Shown here piece by piece: positions 40,340 to 47,218 of a stretch of DNA of 64,000 nucleotides; the stretch's first letter is position 1, and the number at the start of each line of letters is the position of its first letter. The stretch is from Leucobacter celer subsp. astrifaciens. Its GTDB lineage: Bacteria; Actinomycetota; Actinomycetes; Actinomycetales; Microbacteriaceae. The notes under the pieces are model-generated. The model saw nothing but the letters and a program-made list of their open reading frames with translations. It ran no database searches and was not told the DNA's origin. The stretch covers positions 1-64,000 of the forward strand of contig NZ_JHEI01000134.1 in assembly GCF_001273835.1 (NCBI RefSeq), read 5' to 3'. Made by a program: the position numbers and the translations under genes.

Positions 40340-40768
40340 ATGAAGTACATGCTGATCATGCGCGACACCGAAGAGGCGTACCAGGCCTCGCAGGAGGTGC
40401 CGTTCGAGGAGATCATCGAGGCCATGGGCCGCTACAACGAAGCGCTGATCGAGGCCGGTGTGTCGACTGGAGGCGACGGACTCGCACCGCCCGAGGAGGG
40501 GTTCGTGGTCGACTTCTCGGCCGATCCGCCGCTCGTCACCGACGGGCCGTACGGCGAGACCAAGGAGCTGTTCAACGGCTTCTGGATCCTGGAGGTCTCC
40601 TCCCGCGAAGAAGCCGAGGAGTGGGCCAAGCGCTGCCCGCTCGGTCCCGGCAGCAAGCTCGAGGTGCGCCGCATGCCGAGCATCGACGAGTTCCCCGAGA
40701 TGGCCGAGTGGGTGGAGAAGGAGCAGGGGCAGCGCGAGGAGCCGGAGGGCACGCCGGCGCAGTCCTAG
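40340..40768 (+). CDS. DGPF/YCII-related protein, paralogue 1
   Basis: The 142-residue protein starts MKYMLIMRDTEEAY, typical of YCII-like proteins. It contains TDGPYGETKELFNGFW, the DGPF-type motif (here DGPY), and WAKRCPLGPGSKLEVRR. GGAG at 40330-40333 sits between an upstream ATG (40328) and the chosen ATG (40340), so the downstream start is correct. The fold is ferredoxin-like and such proteins are abundant next to ECF42 sigma genes; their biochemical role is unknown. The gene is a close tandem duplicate of the one at 40945, and its promoter region was duplicated with it. Confidence 0.9.
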   Translation: MKYMLIMRDTEEAYQASQEVPFEEIIEAMGRYNEALIEAGVSTGGDGLAPPEEGFVVDFSADPPLVTDGPYGETKELFNGFWILEVSSREEAEEWAKRCPLGPGSKLEVRRMPSIDEFPEMAEWVEKEQGQREEPEGTPAQS

Positions 40769-40819
40769 AACGCCGAGAGACTCGGGATTCCGAGCAGCCC
40801 GCGAGAACGTACAGCACGG

Positions 40820-40849
40820 TGTCGATTCGGGCGGTTCCCGATCGACGTC
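40820..40849 (+). promoter_or_regulatory. ECF42-type promoter 2 (TGTCGA-N17-CGACGTC)
   Basis: TGTCGA (40820-40825) and CGACGTC (40843-40849) again stand 17 bp apart. About 20 bases after the -10 are also identical to promoter 1 (TTCAGTGAGAGGGTCGAGA), while the 17-bp spacer differs, which argues for selection on the two boxes. Confidence 0.8.
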
Positions 40850-40891
40850 TTCAGTGAGAGGGTCGAGAAGCGGCCCGATCCGAAACCAGAA

Positions 40892-40933
40892 ACCCGAGAC
40901 CCGAGACCCGAGACCCGAGACCCGAGACCCGAA
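40892..40933. repeat. Six tandem 7-bp units (ACCCGAG) in the leader of the second DGPF gene
   Basis: Five perfect ACCCGAG copies and a sixth, ACCCGAA, run up to the ATG at 40933. The array is absent from the leader of paralogue 1, so it arose after the duplication. It lies between the ECF promoter and the ribosome site GGAG at 40935. Confidence 0.95.
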
Positions 40934-40944
40934 TGGAGAACATC

Positions 40945-41373
40945 ATGAAGTACATGCTGATCATGCGCGACAGCGACGAGGCCCTGGCGGCATCGCAGGA
41001 GGTGCCGTTCGAGGAGATCCTCGAGGCCATGGGGCGCTACAACGAGTCGCTCATGAAGGCCGGTGTGATGGCGGGCGGCGAGGGCCTGACCCCGCCCGAG
41101 GAGGGCGTCGTCGTCGACTTCTCGGCCGATCCGCCGCTCATCACCGACGGACCCTACGGCGAGACCAAGGAGCTCTTCAACGGCTTCTGGATCCTCGAGG
41201 TGTCCTCGAAGGAGGAGGCGGTGGAGTGGGCCAAGCGCTGCCCCCTCGGCCCCGGCAGCAAGCTCGAGGTGCGCCGCATCCACGCCGACGAGGACTTCCC
41301 TCAGGACAACGAGTGGGTGCAGAAGGAGAAGGGCTGGCGCGAGGAGCTCGAGGAGAAGCAGGCGCGCTCCTGA
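40945..41373 (+). CDS. DGPF/YCII-related protein, paralogue 2
   Basis: This 142-residue protein begins MKYMLIMRDSDEALAASQEVP and matches paralogue 1 along its whole length, including VVDFSADPPLITDGPYGET and WAKRCPLGPGSKLEVRR. GGAG at 40935 precedes the ATG at 40945. It is followed after 28 bp by the ECF sigma gene on the same strand, so the sigma factor is probably expressed from the ECF42 promoter ahead of this gene, giving positive feedback. Divergence is greatest in the C-terminal 30 residues (ADEDFPQDNEW versus SIDEFPEMAEW). Confidence 0.92.
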   Translation: MKYMLIMRDSDEALAASQEVPFEEILEAMGRYNESLMKAGVMAGGEGLTPPEEGVVVDFSADPPLITDGPYGETKELFNGFWILEVSSKEEAVEWAKRCPLGPGSKLEVRRIHADEDFPQDNEWVQKEKGWREELEEKQARS

Positions 41374-41401
41374 CCCTCGCTCGACGGGACGGGGCACCCG
41401 A

Positions 41402-42700
41402 ATGGGCATCCGAATGGGAACCCGAATGGACACCGAGGAGACACGGCGCACGGTCGCGGCGGTCTGGCGCATCGAATCCGCGCGGATCGTCGCGACCTTG
41501 ACGCGCTCGGTCGGCGACTTCGGGCTGGCCGAGGATCTCGCACAGGAGGCGCTGGCCGACGCGCTGGCGCAGTGGCCGGAGGCGGGTGTGCCGCGCAATC
41601 CCGCGGCATGGCTCACCGCGGTCGCGAAGCGGAAGGCGATCGACCACTGGCGGCGCAGCGAGCGCTACGATGCGCGGATAGCCCTGCTCGCGCAGGATCT
41701 CGAGCGCGACCCGGCCGGAACCACGGGTGCGGCCGACGCCGCGGACGGCGATCCGTGGGATCCCGACCGCATCGACGACGAGGTGCTGGGCCTGATCTTC
41801 GTGGCCTGCCACCCGGTGCTCGCGCAGCAGGCGCAGGTGGCCCTCACGCTGCGCGTGGTCGGCGGCCTCACGAGCGAGGAGATCGCGCGGGCATTCCTCG
41901 TGCCCGTTTCCACCGTGCAGCAGCGCATCGTGCGGGCGAAGAAGACGCTCGCGGCGGCGCACGTGCCGTTCGAGGTGCCGGGGCGCGACGAGTTCCCCGA
42001 GCGTCTCGCCGGCGTGTTGAGCGTGCTCTACCTGGTCTTCAACGAGGGGCACACCGCGAGCGCCGGGAACGACTGGATGCGTCCCGAGCTGGCTCGGGAG
42101 GCGGTGCGGCTGGCCAGAGTGCTCGTCGGCCTCGCACCGCGCGAGCCCGAAGCGCTGGGGCTGCTCGCCCTCATGGAGCTCACCGCGGCCCGCTTCCCCG
42201 CCCGGGTGACCGCGAGCGGGGAACCGGTGCAGCTGGACCGGCAGGATCGCACGCGGTGGGACCGCTCCGCGATCTCCCGGGGCCGGGCGGCGCTGGCGCG
42301 GGTCGACGCGCTCGGACGCGGGCGCGGCCCCTACGCGCTGCAGGCATCGATCGCCGAGTGCCACGCGATCGCGGCATCGATCGACGACACCGACTGGGAG
42401 CGGATCGTGGTGCTCTACGAGGCGCTGGGGCGCATCGCGCCGTCGCCGGTGGTGGAGCTGAATCGAGCCGGAGCGGTCGCGATGGCGCGCGGCCCCGAGG
42501 CCGCGCTGCCGATCCTGGATCGGCTCGAAGCGGCGGGATCGCTGCGCGGCTACCATCTGCTCCCGGCGACGCGGGCCGAGCTGCTGCGGCGCTCCGGCCG
42601 GGAGGACGAGGCCCGCGCGGCCTTCGCCGAGGCGGCCGCCCTGGCCCGCAACGAGCGGGAGCGGGCGCTGCTCGAGACGAAGGCCGCGGGAAGCTCGTAG
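41402..42700 (+). CDS. ECF42-type RNA polymerase sigma factor with C-terminal TPR-like extension
   Basis: The protein has sigma-2 and sigma-4 domains: VWRIESARIVATLTRSVGDFGLAEDLAQEALADAL and VAKRKAIDHWRR, then LTLRVVGGLTSEEIARAFLV and VQQRIVRAKKTL. A C-terminal extension of about 230 residues follows, with FNEGHTASAG and repeated helix pairs such as NRAGAVAMARGPEAAL. That extension and the neighbouring DGPF genes are the defining features of ECF42, which lacks an anti-sigma factor. Three in-frame ATGs (41402, 41414, 41426) occur within a 12-bp tandem CCGAATGGG repeat; the last, giving 424 residues, is equally plausible. No anti-sigma gene is present. Confidence 0.92.
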   Translation: MGIRMGTRMDTEETRRTVAAVWRIESARIVATLTRSVGDFGLAEDLAQEALADALAQWPEAGVPRNPAAWLTAVAKRKAIDHWRRSERYDARIALLAQDLERDPAGTTGAADAADGDPWDPDRIDDEVLGLIFVACHPVLAQQAQVALTLRVVGGLTSEEIARAFLVPVSTVQQRIVRAKKTLAAAHVPFEVPGRDEFPERLAGVLSVLYLVFNEGHTASAGNDWMRPELAREAVRLARVLVGLAPREPEALGLLALMELTAARFPARVTASGEPVQLDRQDRTRWDRSAISRGRAALARVDALGRGRGPYALQASIAECHAIAASIDDTDWERIVVLYEALGRIAPSPVVELNRAGAVAMARGPEAALPILDRLEAAGSLRGYHLLPATRAELLRRSGREDEARAAFAEAAALARNERERALLETKAAGSS

Positions 42701-42714
42701 TCCCGCGAACACGC

Positions 42715-42766
42715 GGAGTCCCGAATGGCTGCTGACGCTACGGGGGAAGCAGCCACTCGGGACTCC
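42715..42766. repeat. 52-nt hairpin element (family D, copy 2)
   Basis: The arms start GGAGTCCCGAATGGCTGCT and end CAGCCACTCGGGACTCC, with one mismatch in about 20 pairs and a 12-14 nt centre. It is the diverged sister of the palindrome at 40147-40200 and follows the sigma gene stop by 15 bp. The two copies bracket the ECF42 cassette. Confidence 0.85.
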
Positions 42767-42824
42767 ACGTCTGCATACGGCCGGGGCGCAACACCCGGGG
42801 CGCAACACCCGGGGCGATGTCCCC

Positions 42825-43538
42825 CTACCGCACCGAGGCGCGGCGCATCGCGAACCAGGTGCCGACGAGCGAGACGAGGATGACCACGATCACTCCGAGC
42901 GCCACCCCGCCTCCGGTGAGGCCCATGAAGATCTCGCCCAGGTTCGGGGCGATGAGCAGGAGCGTCACCGCGAGGCAGAGACCCAGGCCGATGCCCATGA
43001 TGGCCGGCCCCTTGTTGCCGAACCGCACCCACACCGAGGCAAAGAGGCCGCCGACGGTCAGGCAGAAGAGCACGCCGAGGAAGGCGCTCACTCCGAGGAT
43101 CAGCGGGTTACCGGCGCCCGTCAGGTGCACGTCGAGCACGTAGACGCCGATGAACCAGTGGTTCGTGGCCAGCTCCACCCAGAGCAGTATGAGCATCAGC
43201 GCCGTGATGTAGAGCGCCTGCAGCGTGTTCGCGAGCATCGTGCCGAGGATGAAGTTGCGGCGCGTCGTCCCCAGCGCGAGCGCGAAGGGGTAGGTCGTGG
43301 CGACGGCCTGCACGCCGTAGTAGACGAGGAATCCCGGGAGCGACCAGAGGATCGCCTGGTTCCAGCGCGCGCCCTCGATGTACTCGGGAGACATCGGGTC
43401 GGCTCCGGTGCCGCGCTGGATCGCGATCTGGATGATCACGGTCACCACGAGCACGAAGCCCAGGATGATGGGCGGCACGCTCACGTAGGTGCTGAGCTTG
43501 TTCAGGTGAAGCCTCGTCACCTTGAGGATGCGGTTCAT
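42825..43538 (-). CDS. ABC transporter permease protein
   Basis: The 237-residue protein has six predicted membrane helices, with a first helix at VSVPPIILGFVLVVTVIIQI and loop sequence RGTGADPMSPEYIEGARWNQ. A strong site (AGGGAGCACATC) precedes the ATG at 43538. It lies 14 bp after the ABC ATPase gene on the same strand and downstream of a YtrA-like GntR gene. The three-gene layout suits BcrAB/YtrA-type transporters that respond to cell-wall antibiotics, but the substrate is inferred only from context. It has no close resemblance to LiaF or DrrB that I can point to. Confidence 0.85.
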   Translation of the reverse strand: MNRILKVTRLHLNKLSTYVSVPPIILGFVLVVTVIIQIAIQRGTGADPMSPEYIEGARWNQAILWSLPGFLVYYGVQAVATTYPFALALGTTRRNFILGTMLANTLQALYITALMLILLWVELATNHWFIGVYVLDVHLTGAGNPLILGVSAFLGVLFCLTVGGLFASVWVRFGNKGPAIMGIGLGLCLAVTLLLIAPNLGEIFMGLTGGGVALGVIVVILVSLVGTWFAMRRASVR

Positions 43539-43552
43539 GATGTGCTCCCTGT

Positions 43553-44476
43553 CTAGCGCGCACTCGTGAGTGCGGTGGAGTCGGAATCTGGCTGGTCGGC
43601 CTGCTCGGCCTCGCCGAGGCCGTAGGCGGCGACGAGGTCCTGCAGCGACACGGGGCTGATCTCGAGCGCGAGCCGCGCCGCGGTCTCGCGATCCTCGTCG
43701 TTCAGCACGCCCTGCACGACCGCGGTGCCGAGCCCGCCGATCGAGCGGGTGGAGAGCGCCTCGCGGCCACGCACGAACTCCTCGACCGCCGACGCGCGGC
43801 CGGCCACCTGGTAGGAACCGCCGCGCAGCTCCTCCACGTCGGCGTGCCGCACCACGCGGCCGCGATCGAGGATCACGACGCGCTCGAGCAGGCGGTCCAT
43901 CTCGTCGATGAGGTGCGTCGACAGGATCACCGTGCGGGGGTGCGCCGCATAGTCCTGCAGCAGCTCGTCGTAGAAGATGTGCCGCGCTGTGGCGTCGAGC
44001 CCGAGGTAGGGCTCGTCGAAGAACGTGATGGGCGAGCGCGAAGCGAGTCCGAGCACGATGCCGAGCGAGGAGAGCTGACCGCGGGAGAACTTCTTGATGA
44101 CGGGCTTCGTCGGGATGCGGAAGAGCTCGATGAGCCGGTCGGCGGTCTGCTGCGACCAGTTGGGATAGAAGATCGCCGCCGCACGGATGGTGTGCTTCAG
44201 CGTGTAGTCGTCGGGGTAGCGCTGATTGTCGCGCACGAAGCACATCTGCTCGATGGTCTCGGCGCGCTCGAACGGGTCGTGCCCGTGCACGCTCACGGTG
44301 CCCGAACTGGGACGGTCCTGCGCGGTGATGAGCGACATGAGCGTCGTCTTGCCCGCGCCGTTGCGGCCGAGCAGCCCGGTGATCACGTTCTCCTGGATGT
44401 CCAGGGTGACGTCTTCGAGCGCCGTCGCGCCCCGGTAGCGACGGGTGAGGCCGCGTGTCTCGATTGCTGCGGTCAT
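43553..44476 (-). CDS. ABC transporter ATP-binding protein (YtrB/BcrA-like)
   Basis: The 307-residue ATPase has Walker A GRNGAGKTTLM near residue 38 and Walker B ITFFDEPYLGLD near 150. The signature is unusual: KFSRGQLSSLGI replaces the usual LSGGQ. The H-loop is ILSTHLIDEMDRL. A C-terminal extension of about 90 residues carries acidic low-complexity sequence. Its ATG overlaps the stop of the GntR gene (ATGA), so the regulator and transporter are co-translated. SRGQ variants are known among YtrB-like ATPases, so the pump may still be active. Confidence 0.9.
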   Translation of the reverse strand: MTAAIETRGLTRRYRGATALEDVTLDIQENVITGLLGRNGAGKTTLMSLITAQDRPSSGTVSVHGHDPFERAETIEQMCFVRDNQRYPDDYTLKHTIRAAAIFYPNWSQQTADRLIELFRIPTKPVIKKFSRGQLSSLGIVLGLASRSPITFFDEPYLGLDATARHIFYDELLQDYAAHPRTVILSTHLIDEMDRLLERVVILDRGRVVRHADVEELRGGSYQVAGRASAVEEFVRGREALSTRSIGGLGTAVVQGVLNDEDRETAARLALEISPVSLQDLVAAYGLGEAEQADQPDSDSTALTSAR

Positions 44477-44841
44477 GATACTGACTCCTTCGCTTCCTTC
44501 TCGATGAGTCGGACGATGTCTTCGGTGGAGAGGCCCAGTGCCTGCGCCTCGGTGAGGAGCGGGGCGACGTAGTGATCCACGAAGCCCTGCTGACGCTCGC
44601 CCGCGATGAGCGCCTTCGCGCCGGTCGACACGAACATGCCGATGCCGCGCCTCTTGTAGAGCACCCCGGCGTCGACCAGGCGGTTCAGCGCCTTGCCCGC
44701 CGTTGCCGGGTTGATGCGCAGGTACGCCGCGAGCTCGTTGGTGGAGGGCACCTGCTGCTCCTCCTCGTACACCCCGCGGAGCACGTCGTCTGCGATGCGA
44801 TCTGCGAGCTGCAGGAAGATGGGGCGCGTGTCGTCGAACAC
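44473..44841 (-). CDS. GntR-family repressor, YtrA subfamily
   Basis: The 122-residue protein begins with a winged helix: RPIFLQLADRIADDVLRGVY, then QVPSTNELAAYLRINPATAGKALNRLVDAGVLYKRRGIGMFV. The short C-terminal tail of about 45 residues fits the YtrA subfamily, which has no large ligand domain. CGGAGGTG precedes the GTG start. It heads an operon with the ABC ATPase and permease and should repress it by binding the GGTTCATTA palindrome 58 bp upstream. The likely signal is a cell-wall-active compound or peptide. Confidence 0.92.
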   Translation of the reverse strand: MFDDTRPIFLQLADRIADDVLRGVYEEEQQVPSTNELAAYLRINPATAGKALNRLVDAGVLYKRRGIGMFVSTGAKALIAGERQQGFVDHYVAPLLTEAQALGLSTEDIVRLIEKEAKESVS

Positions 44842-44898
44842 CCGGCACCTCCGTTCTCCGCGGGTCTCGGGGATCCTCGAATCCCACTCGACCTCCCT

Positions 44899-44922
44899 GG
44901 TTCATTACTTCACTAATGAACC
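44899..44922. promoter_or_regulatory. Likely operator of the GntR regulator (GGTTCATTA-N6-TAATGAACC)
   Basis: Two perfect 9-bp arms are separated by CTTCAC. The site is in the promoter region of the GntR-ABC operon. Spacing and A/T-rich arms resemble YtrA-type operators in general. Confidence 0.75.
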
Positions 44923-44997
44923 TACGCACCGAGGCTGATTCTGTCAAGCCGCTTATTCATCTCCGGCCGCGAGCGCGACCATTCACCCTTGCGGACA

Positions 44998-45010
44998 TTC
45001 ATCAGATGAA
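44998..45010. promoter_or_regulatory. TTCATC-A-GATGAA palindrome near the siderophore-protein promoter
   Basis: A perfect 6+1+6 palindrome shares TTCAT with the GntR operator 76 bp away. It lies 54 bp ahead of the ATG at 45064 and could bring that gene under the same regulator. Confidence 0.4.
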
Positions 45011-45063
45011 CTAGCTTGGGGGTGCTCTACGGGCGGACGCTCGGAGCGGTCGAGAGGATCCCG

Positions 45064-45873
45064 ATGCCCAGCAGCAACATCGCCGTCACGCACACCGACC
45101 TCGGCTTCGTCACCGCGGAGGTCAGCCGAGCCGAGCGCATCTCGCCGAGTTTCGTAAGGGTGACCGTGGCCGGCGAGGATCTGGCCGGCTGGCGGCACCT
45201 CGGCTTCGACCAGTGGTTCCGCCTCGCGCTGCCGGTGGCGGGTGAGGCCACCCAGTTCGAGCGACTCGCGAAGCGCTTCGACATGCGCGGCTACCTGCGC
45301 TATCTCACGCTGCCCAAGGCCACTCGCCCCGTAATCCGCAACTACACCGTGCGCGAGTACCGGCCCGAGGCGGGCGAGCTCGACATCGACTTCGTCGTGC
45401 ACACCTCGGATGACCCCGCGCACTCCGGCATCGCCGGACCCTGGGCCGAGTCGCTGCCGGTGGGCGAGCGAGTCGCGCTCATCGACCAGGGGTGCGGCTA
45501 TCGTGCCGTCGAGGGGGCACGGCGCGTGGTGCTCGCCGGCGATGAGAGCGCGCTGCCGGCGGTACTCGGGATTCTGCGCGATCTCCCCCGGGACGCTGTC
45601 GGCGACGCGATCATCGAGGTGCCCGACGCGGCCGATCGCCAGCCCGACGCGGCCCCCGACGGCGTGCGCGTCGAGTGGGTGGAGCGCACGAGCGGCGGGG
45701 TGGGCGCGGCCGCGCTCGAGGCGCTGCGCGGACTGCCCGCGTGGGACGAGCCGGTCTCGGCGTTCGTCGCCGGCGAGCAGAAGCTCGCGACGGGCGGGCG
45801 CAGGCACCTCGTCGCCGATCGCGGTGTGGCGAAGTCCGCGGTCGACTTCTGCGGGTACTGGCGGGCGGGCTGA
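45064..45873 (+). CDS. Siderophore-interacting protein, FAD-binding ferric reductase-like
   Basis: The 269-residue protein starts MPSSNIAVTHTDLGFVTAEV, with RNYTVREYRPEAGELDIDFVVH (the FAD-binding RxYTxR motif near residue 97). The C-terminal part holds a short DxxALPAVLGIL segment and VADRGVAKSAVDFCGYWRAG, the SIP terminal signature. Such proteins reduce ferric siderophores in the cytoplasm with NAD(P)H and FAD. ATG 45064 has GAGAGGATC upstream and is preferred to an in-frame start at 45016. It stands divergent from the GntR operon, with a related TTCAT palindrome nearby. No DtxR box was recognised. Confidence 0.9.
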   Translation: MPSSNIAVTHTDLGFVTAEVSRAERISPSFVRVTVAGEDLAGWRHLGFDQWFRLALPVAGEATQFERLAKRFDMRGYLRYLTLPKATRPVIRNYTVREYRPEAGELDIDFVVHTSDDPAHSGIAGPWAESLPVGERVALIDQGCGYRAVEGARRVVLAGDESALPAVLGILRDLPRDAVGDAIIEVPDAADRQPDAAPDGVRVEWVERTSGGVGAAALEALRGLPAWDEPVSAFVAGEQKLATGGRRHLVADRGVAKSAVDFCGYWRAG

Positions 45874-45894
45874 ATCCACCGCGCACAACCCTCG

Positions 45895-45944
45895 AATTAC
45901 ACCGGTGTAATTTGTCCACAGGCACGACCGGGGCCTGTGGGTAA
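45895..45944. repeat. DnaA-box module 1
   Basis: The perfect palindrome AATTACACCGGTGTAATT (45895-45912) overlaps the DnaA box TTGTCCACA (45912-45920, the preferred actinobacterial form). An inverted box TGTGGGTAA (45936-45944, one mismatch) follows after 15 bp. CACAGGC/GCCTGTG around it adds a further inverted repeat. Confidence 0.85.
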
Positions 45945-46026
45945 CCGAGAGCGCCGGATCGCCGATCTCGGCGACAACCCCCTCTTCAGCAGCGGATTCA
46001 CGCGGATCCCGCCCGCTCCAGCGGTG

Positions 46027-46078
46027 AATTACACCGGTGTAGTTTATCCACAGGTGTGCATAGGGGCTGTGTGGAAAC
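46027..46078. repeat. DnaA-box module 2
   Basis: AATTACACCGGTGTAGTT (one palindrome mismatch) overlaps a perfect TTATCCACA box at 46044-46052. An inverted box at 46070-46078 (TGTGGAAAC) differs only in its outer base. The box is 132 bp from that of module 1. Confidence 0.85.
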
Positions 46079-46160
46079 TGTGGTGAAGGGAACCGCGGAA
46101 CCGCGGATGAGGCCCGCCCGAGCGGCGGCATCGCGCGGATCCGGCGCGCAGTCACCATCG

Positions 46161-46210
46161 AATTACACCGCTGTAATTTATCCACAGGTGTGAGTGGATG
46201 CTGTGGACAC
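46161..46210. repeat. DnaA-box module 3
   Basis: AATTACACCGCTGTAATT overlaps a perfect TTATCCACA at 46178-46186, and the inverted TGTGGACAC is at 46202-46210. The box is 134 bp from that of module 2. Confidence 0.85.
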
Positions 46211-46345
46211 CTGCACTCGGAACGGCCCGGAACGGGATCCCTCGATCCCCGCCGCACTGTCGCACTGTCGCTCAGCCGCGCTGTCGCACTGCCGTTCTGT
46301 CGCTCTGCCGCGCCTCCTCTCGACCTGCCCGAACGCTTCACCCGT

Positions 46346-47218
46346 TCAGATGAGGCCCCACTCCATCGCTCGGATGACCGCGCGGGTGCGATCCGAGACC
46401 TCCAGCTTTTCGAAGACGTGCAGCAAGTGGGTCTTCACCGTCGACTCCCCAATGAAGAGCCGCGACGCGATCTCCGGGTTGCTGAGGCCCTGGGCCACGA
46501 GCGCGAGGATCTCGCGCTCCCGCGGCGTCAGCTTCGGCACGGGAGCAGCGCCGGATCCGGAGGCTCCCGCCTCGCCGTCGGCTGCGCCGTTCTTCGCGCT
46601 CTGAGATCCCCCGCGCGCCGCTTGGGCCAGCGCCGCGGCGACCGACGGCGCGAGCACCATCTGCCCCGCCGCGACCGCTCGGATGCCGGCCGCCAGTTCC
46701 TCGGCCGGCGCAGCCTTGACGAGATACCCGCTCGCGCCCGCCTCGATCGCGGCCAGGATCTGGTCGTCGTCCTCGTACGTGGTGAAGACGAGCACGCGGG
46801 GGTTCGTCGCACCGGCGGAAAGCGCATCGCGTTCTCCAGAGAACCGCGCGGTCGCCGCCGATCCGGCCCCGATGGGCTCGGCCTGGATGGACTCGGCATC
46901 GCCGGGTTCGGTACCGACGGGTTCGGCGCCAACGGGTTCGGCGGCGACGGGCTCGGCATCGCCGGGTTCGGCACCGCCAGGTTCGGCGGCGAGGCTCAGG
47001 TCCGCCTGCACGATGCGCCGCGTCGCCTCGACTCCGCCGATACCCGGCATGCGGAGGTCCATGAGCACGACGTGCGGTAGCGCCCGCGCCGCGAGGGCGA
47101 CGGCCTCCTCCCCCGACGCGGCCTCGGCGACCACCTCGAAGTCGGGTTCCGTGTCGAGCAGGCCCACGATGCCGGCGCGCACGATGGGGTGATCATCGGC
47201 CACCAGTACTCGGATCAT
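46346..47218 (-). CDS. NarL/LuxR-family response regulator with a repeat inserted in the receiver domain
   Basis: The 290-residue protein has a receiver domain starting MIRVLVADDHPIVRAGI, a phospho-acceptor aspartate in VVLMDLRMPGIGG (near residue 54), the later FTTYEDDDQILAAIEAGASGYLVKAA, and a C-terminal LuxR HTH (LTPREREILALVAQGLSNPE). Between alpha-3 and beta-4 lie about 60 extra residues, including eight pentapeptide units (AEPVG-like) at residues 77-116 encoded by a 15-bp tandem repeat at 46871-46990. Receiver domains normally have no such loop. Its start overlaps the stop of the histidine kinase gene (ATGA). The pair likely senses a signal for the upstream ABC exporter. Confidence 0.92.
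   Translation of the reverse strand: MIRVLVADDHPIVRAGIVGLLDTEPDFEVVAEAASGEEAVALAARALPHVVLMDLRMPGIGGVEATRRIVQADLSLAAEPGGAEPGDAEPVAAEPVGAEPVGTEPGDAESIQAEPIGAGSAATARFSGERDALSAGATNPRVLVFTTYEDDDQILAAIEAGASGYLVKAAPAEELAAGIRAVAAGQMVLAPSVAAALAQAARGGSQSAKNGAADGEAGASGSGAAPVPKLTPREREILALVAQGLSNPEIASRLFIGESTVKTHLLHVFEKLEVSDRTRAVIRAMEWGLI

Larger units (their letters stand above)
45874..46345. other. 472-bp intergenic region between convergent genes, with three DnaA-box modules
   Basis: No gene is present. The region lies between the 3' ends of the SIP gene and the response-regulator gene, so no promoter is expected. It holds three modules of about 50 bp (45895, 46027, 46161), each with an 18-bp near-palindrome fused to a DnaA box and an inverted second box downstream. 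A low-complexity CGCACTGTCG repeat (46255-46315) lies between the last module and the response-regulator stop. Confidence 0.9.

Noticed and set aside
45895..46210. Chromosomal oriC
   Set aside because: DnaA boxes are present, but dnaA, dnaN, recF and parAB are absent and there is no AT-rich unwinding region. A DnaA-titration site is a better idea.
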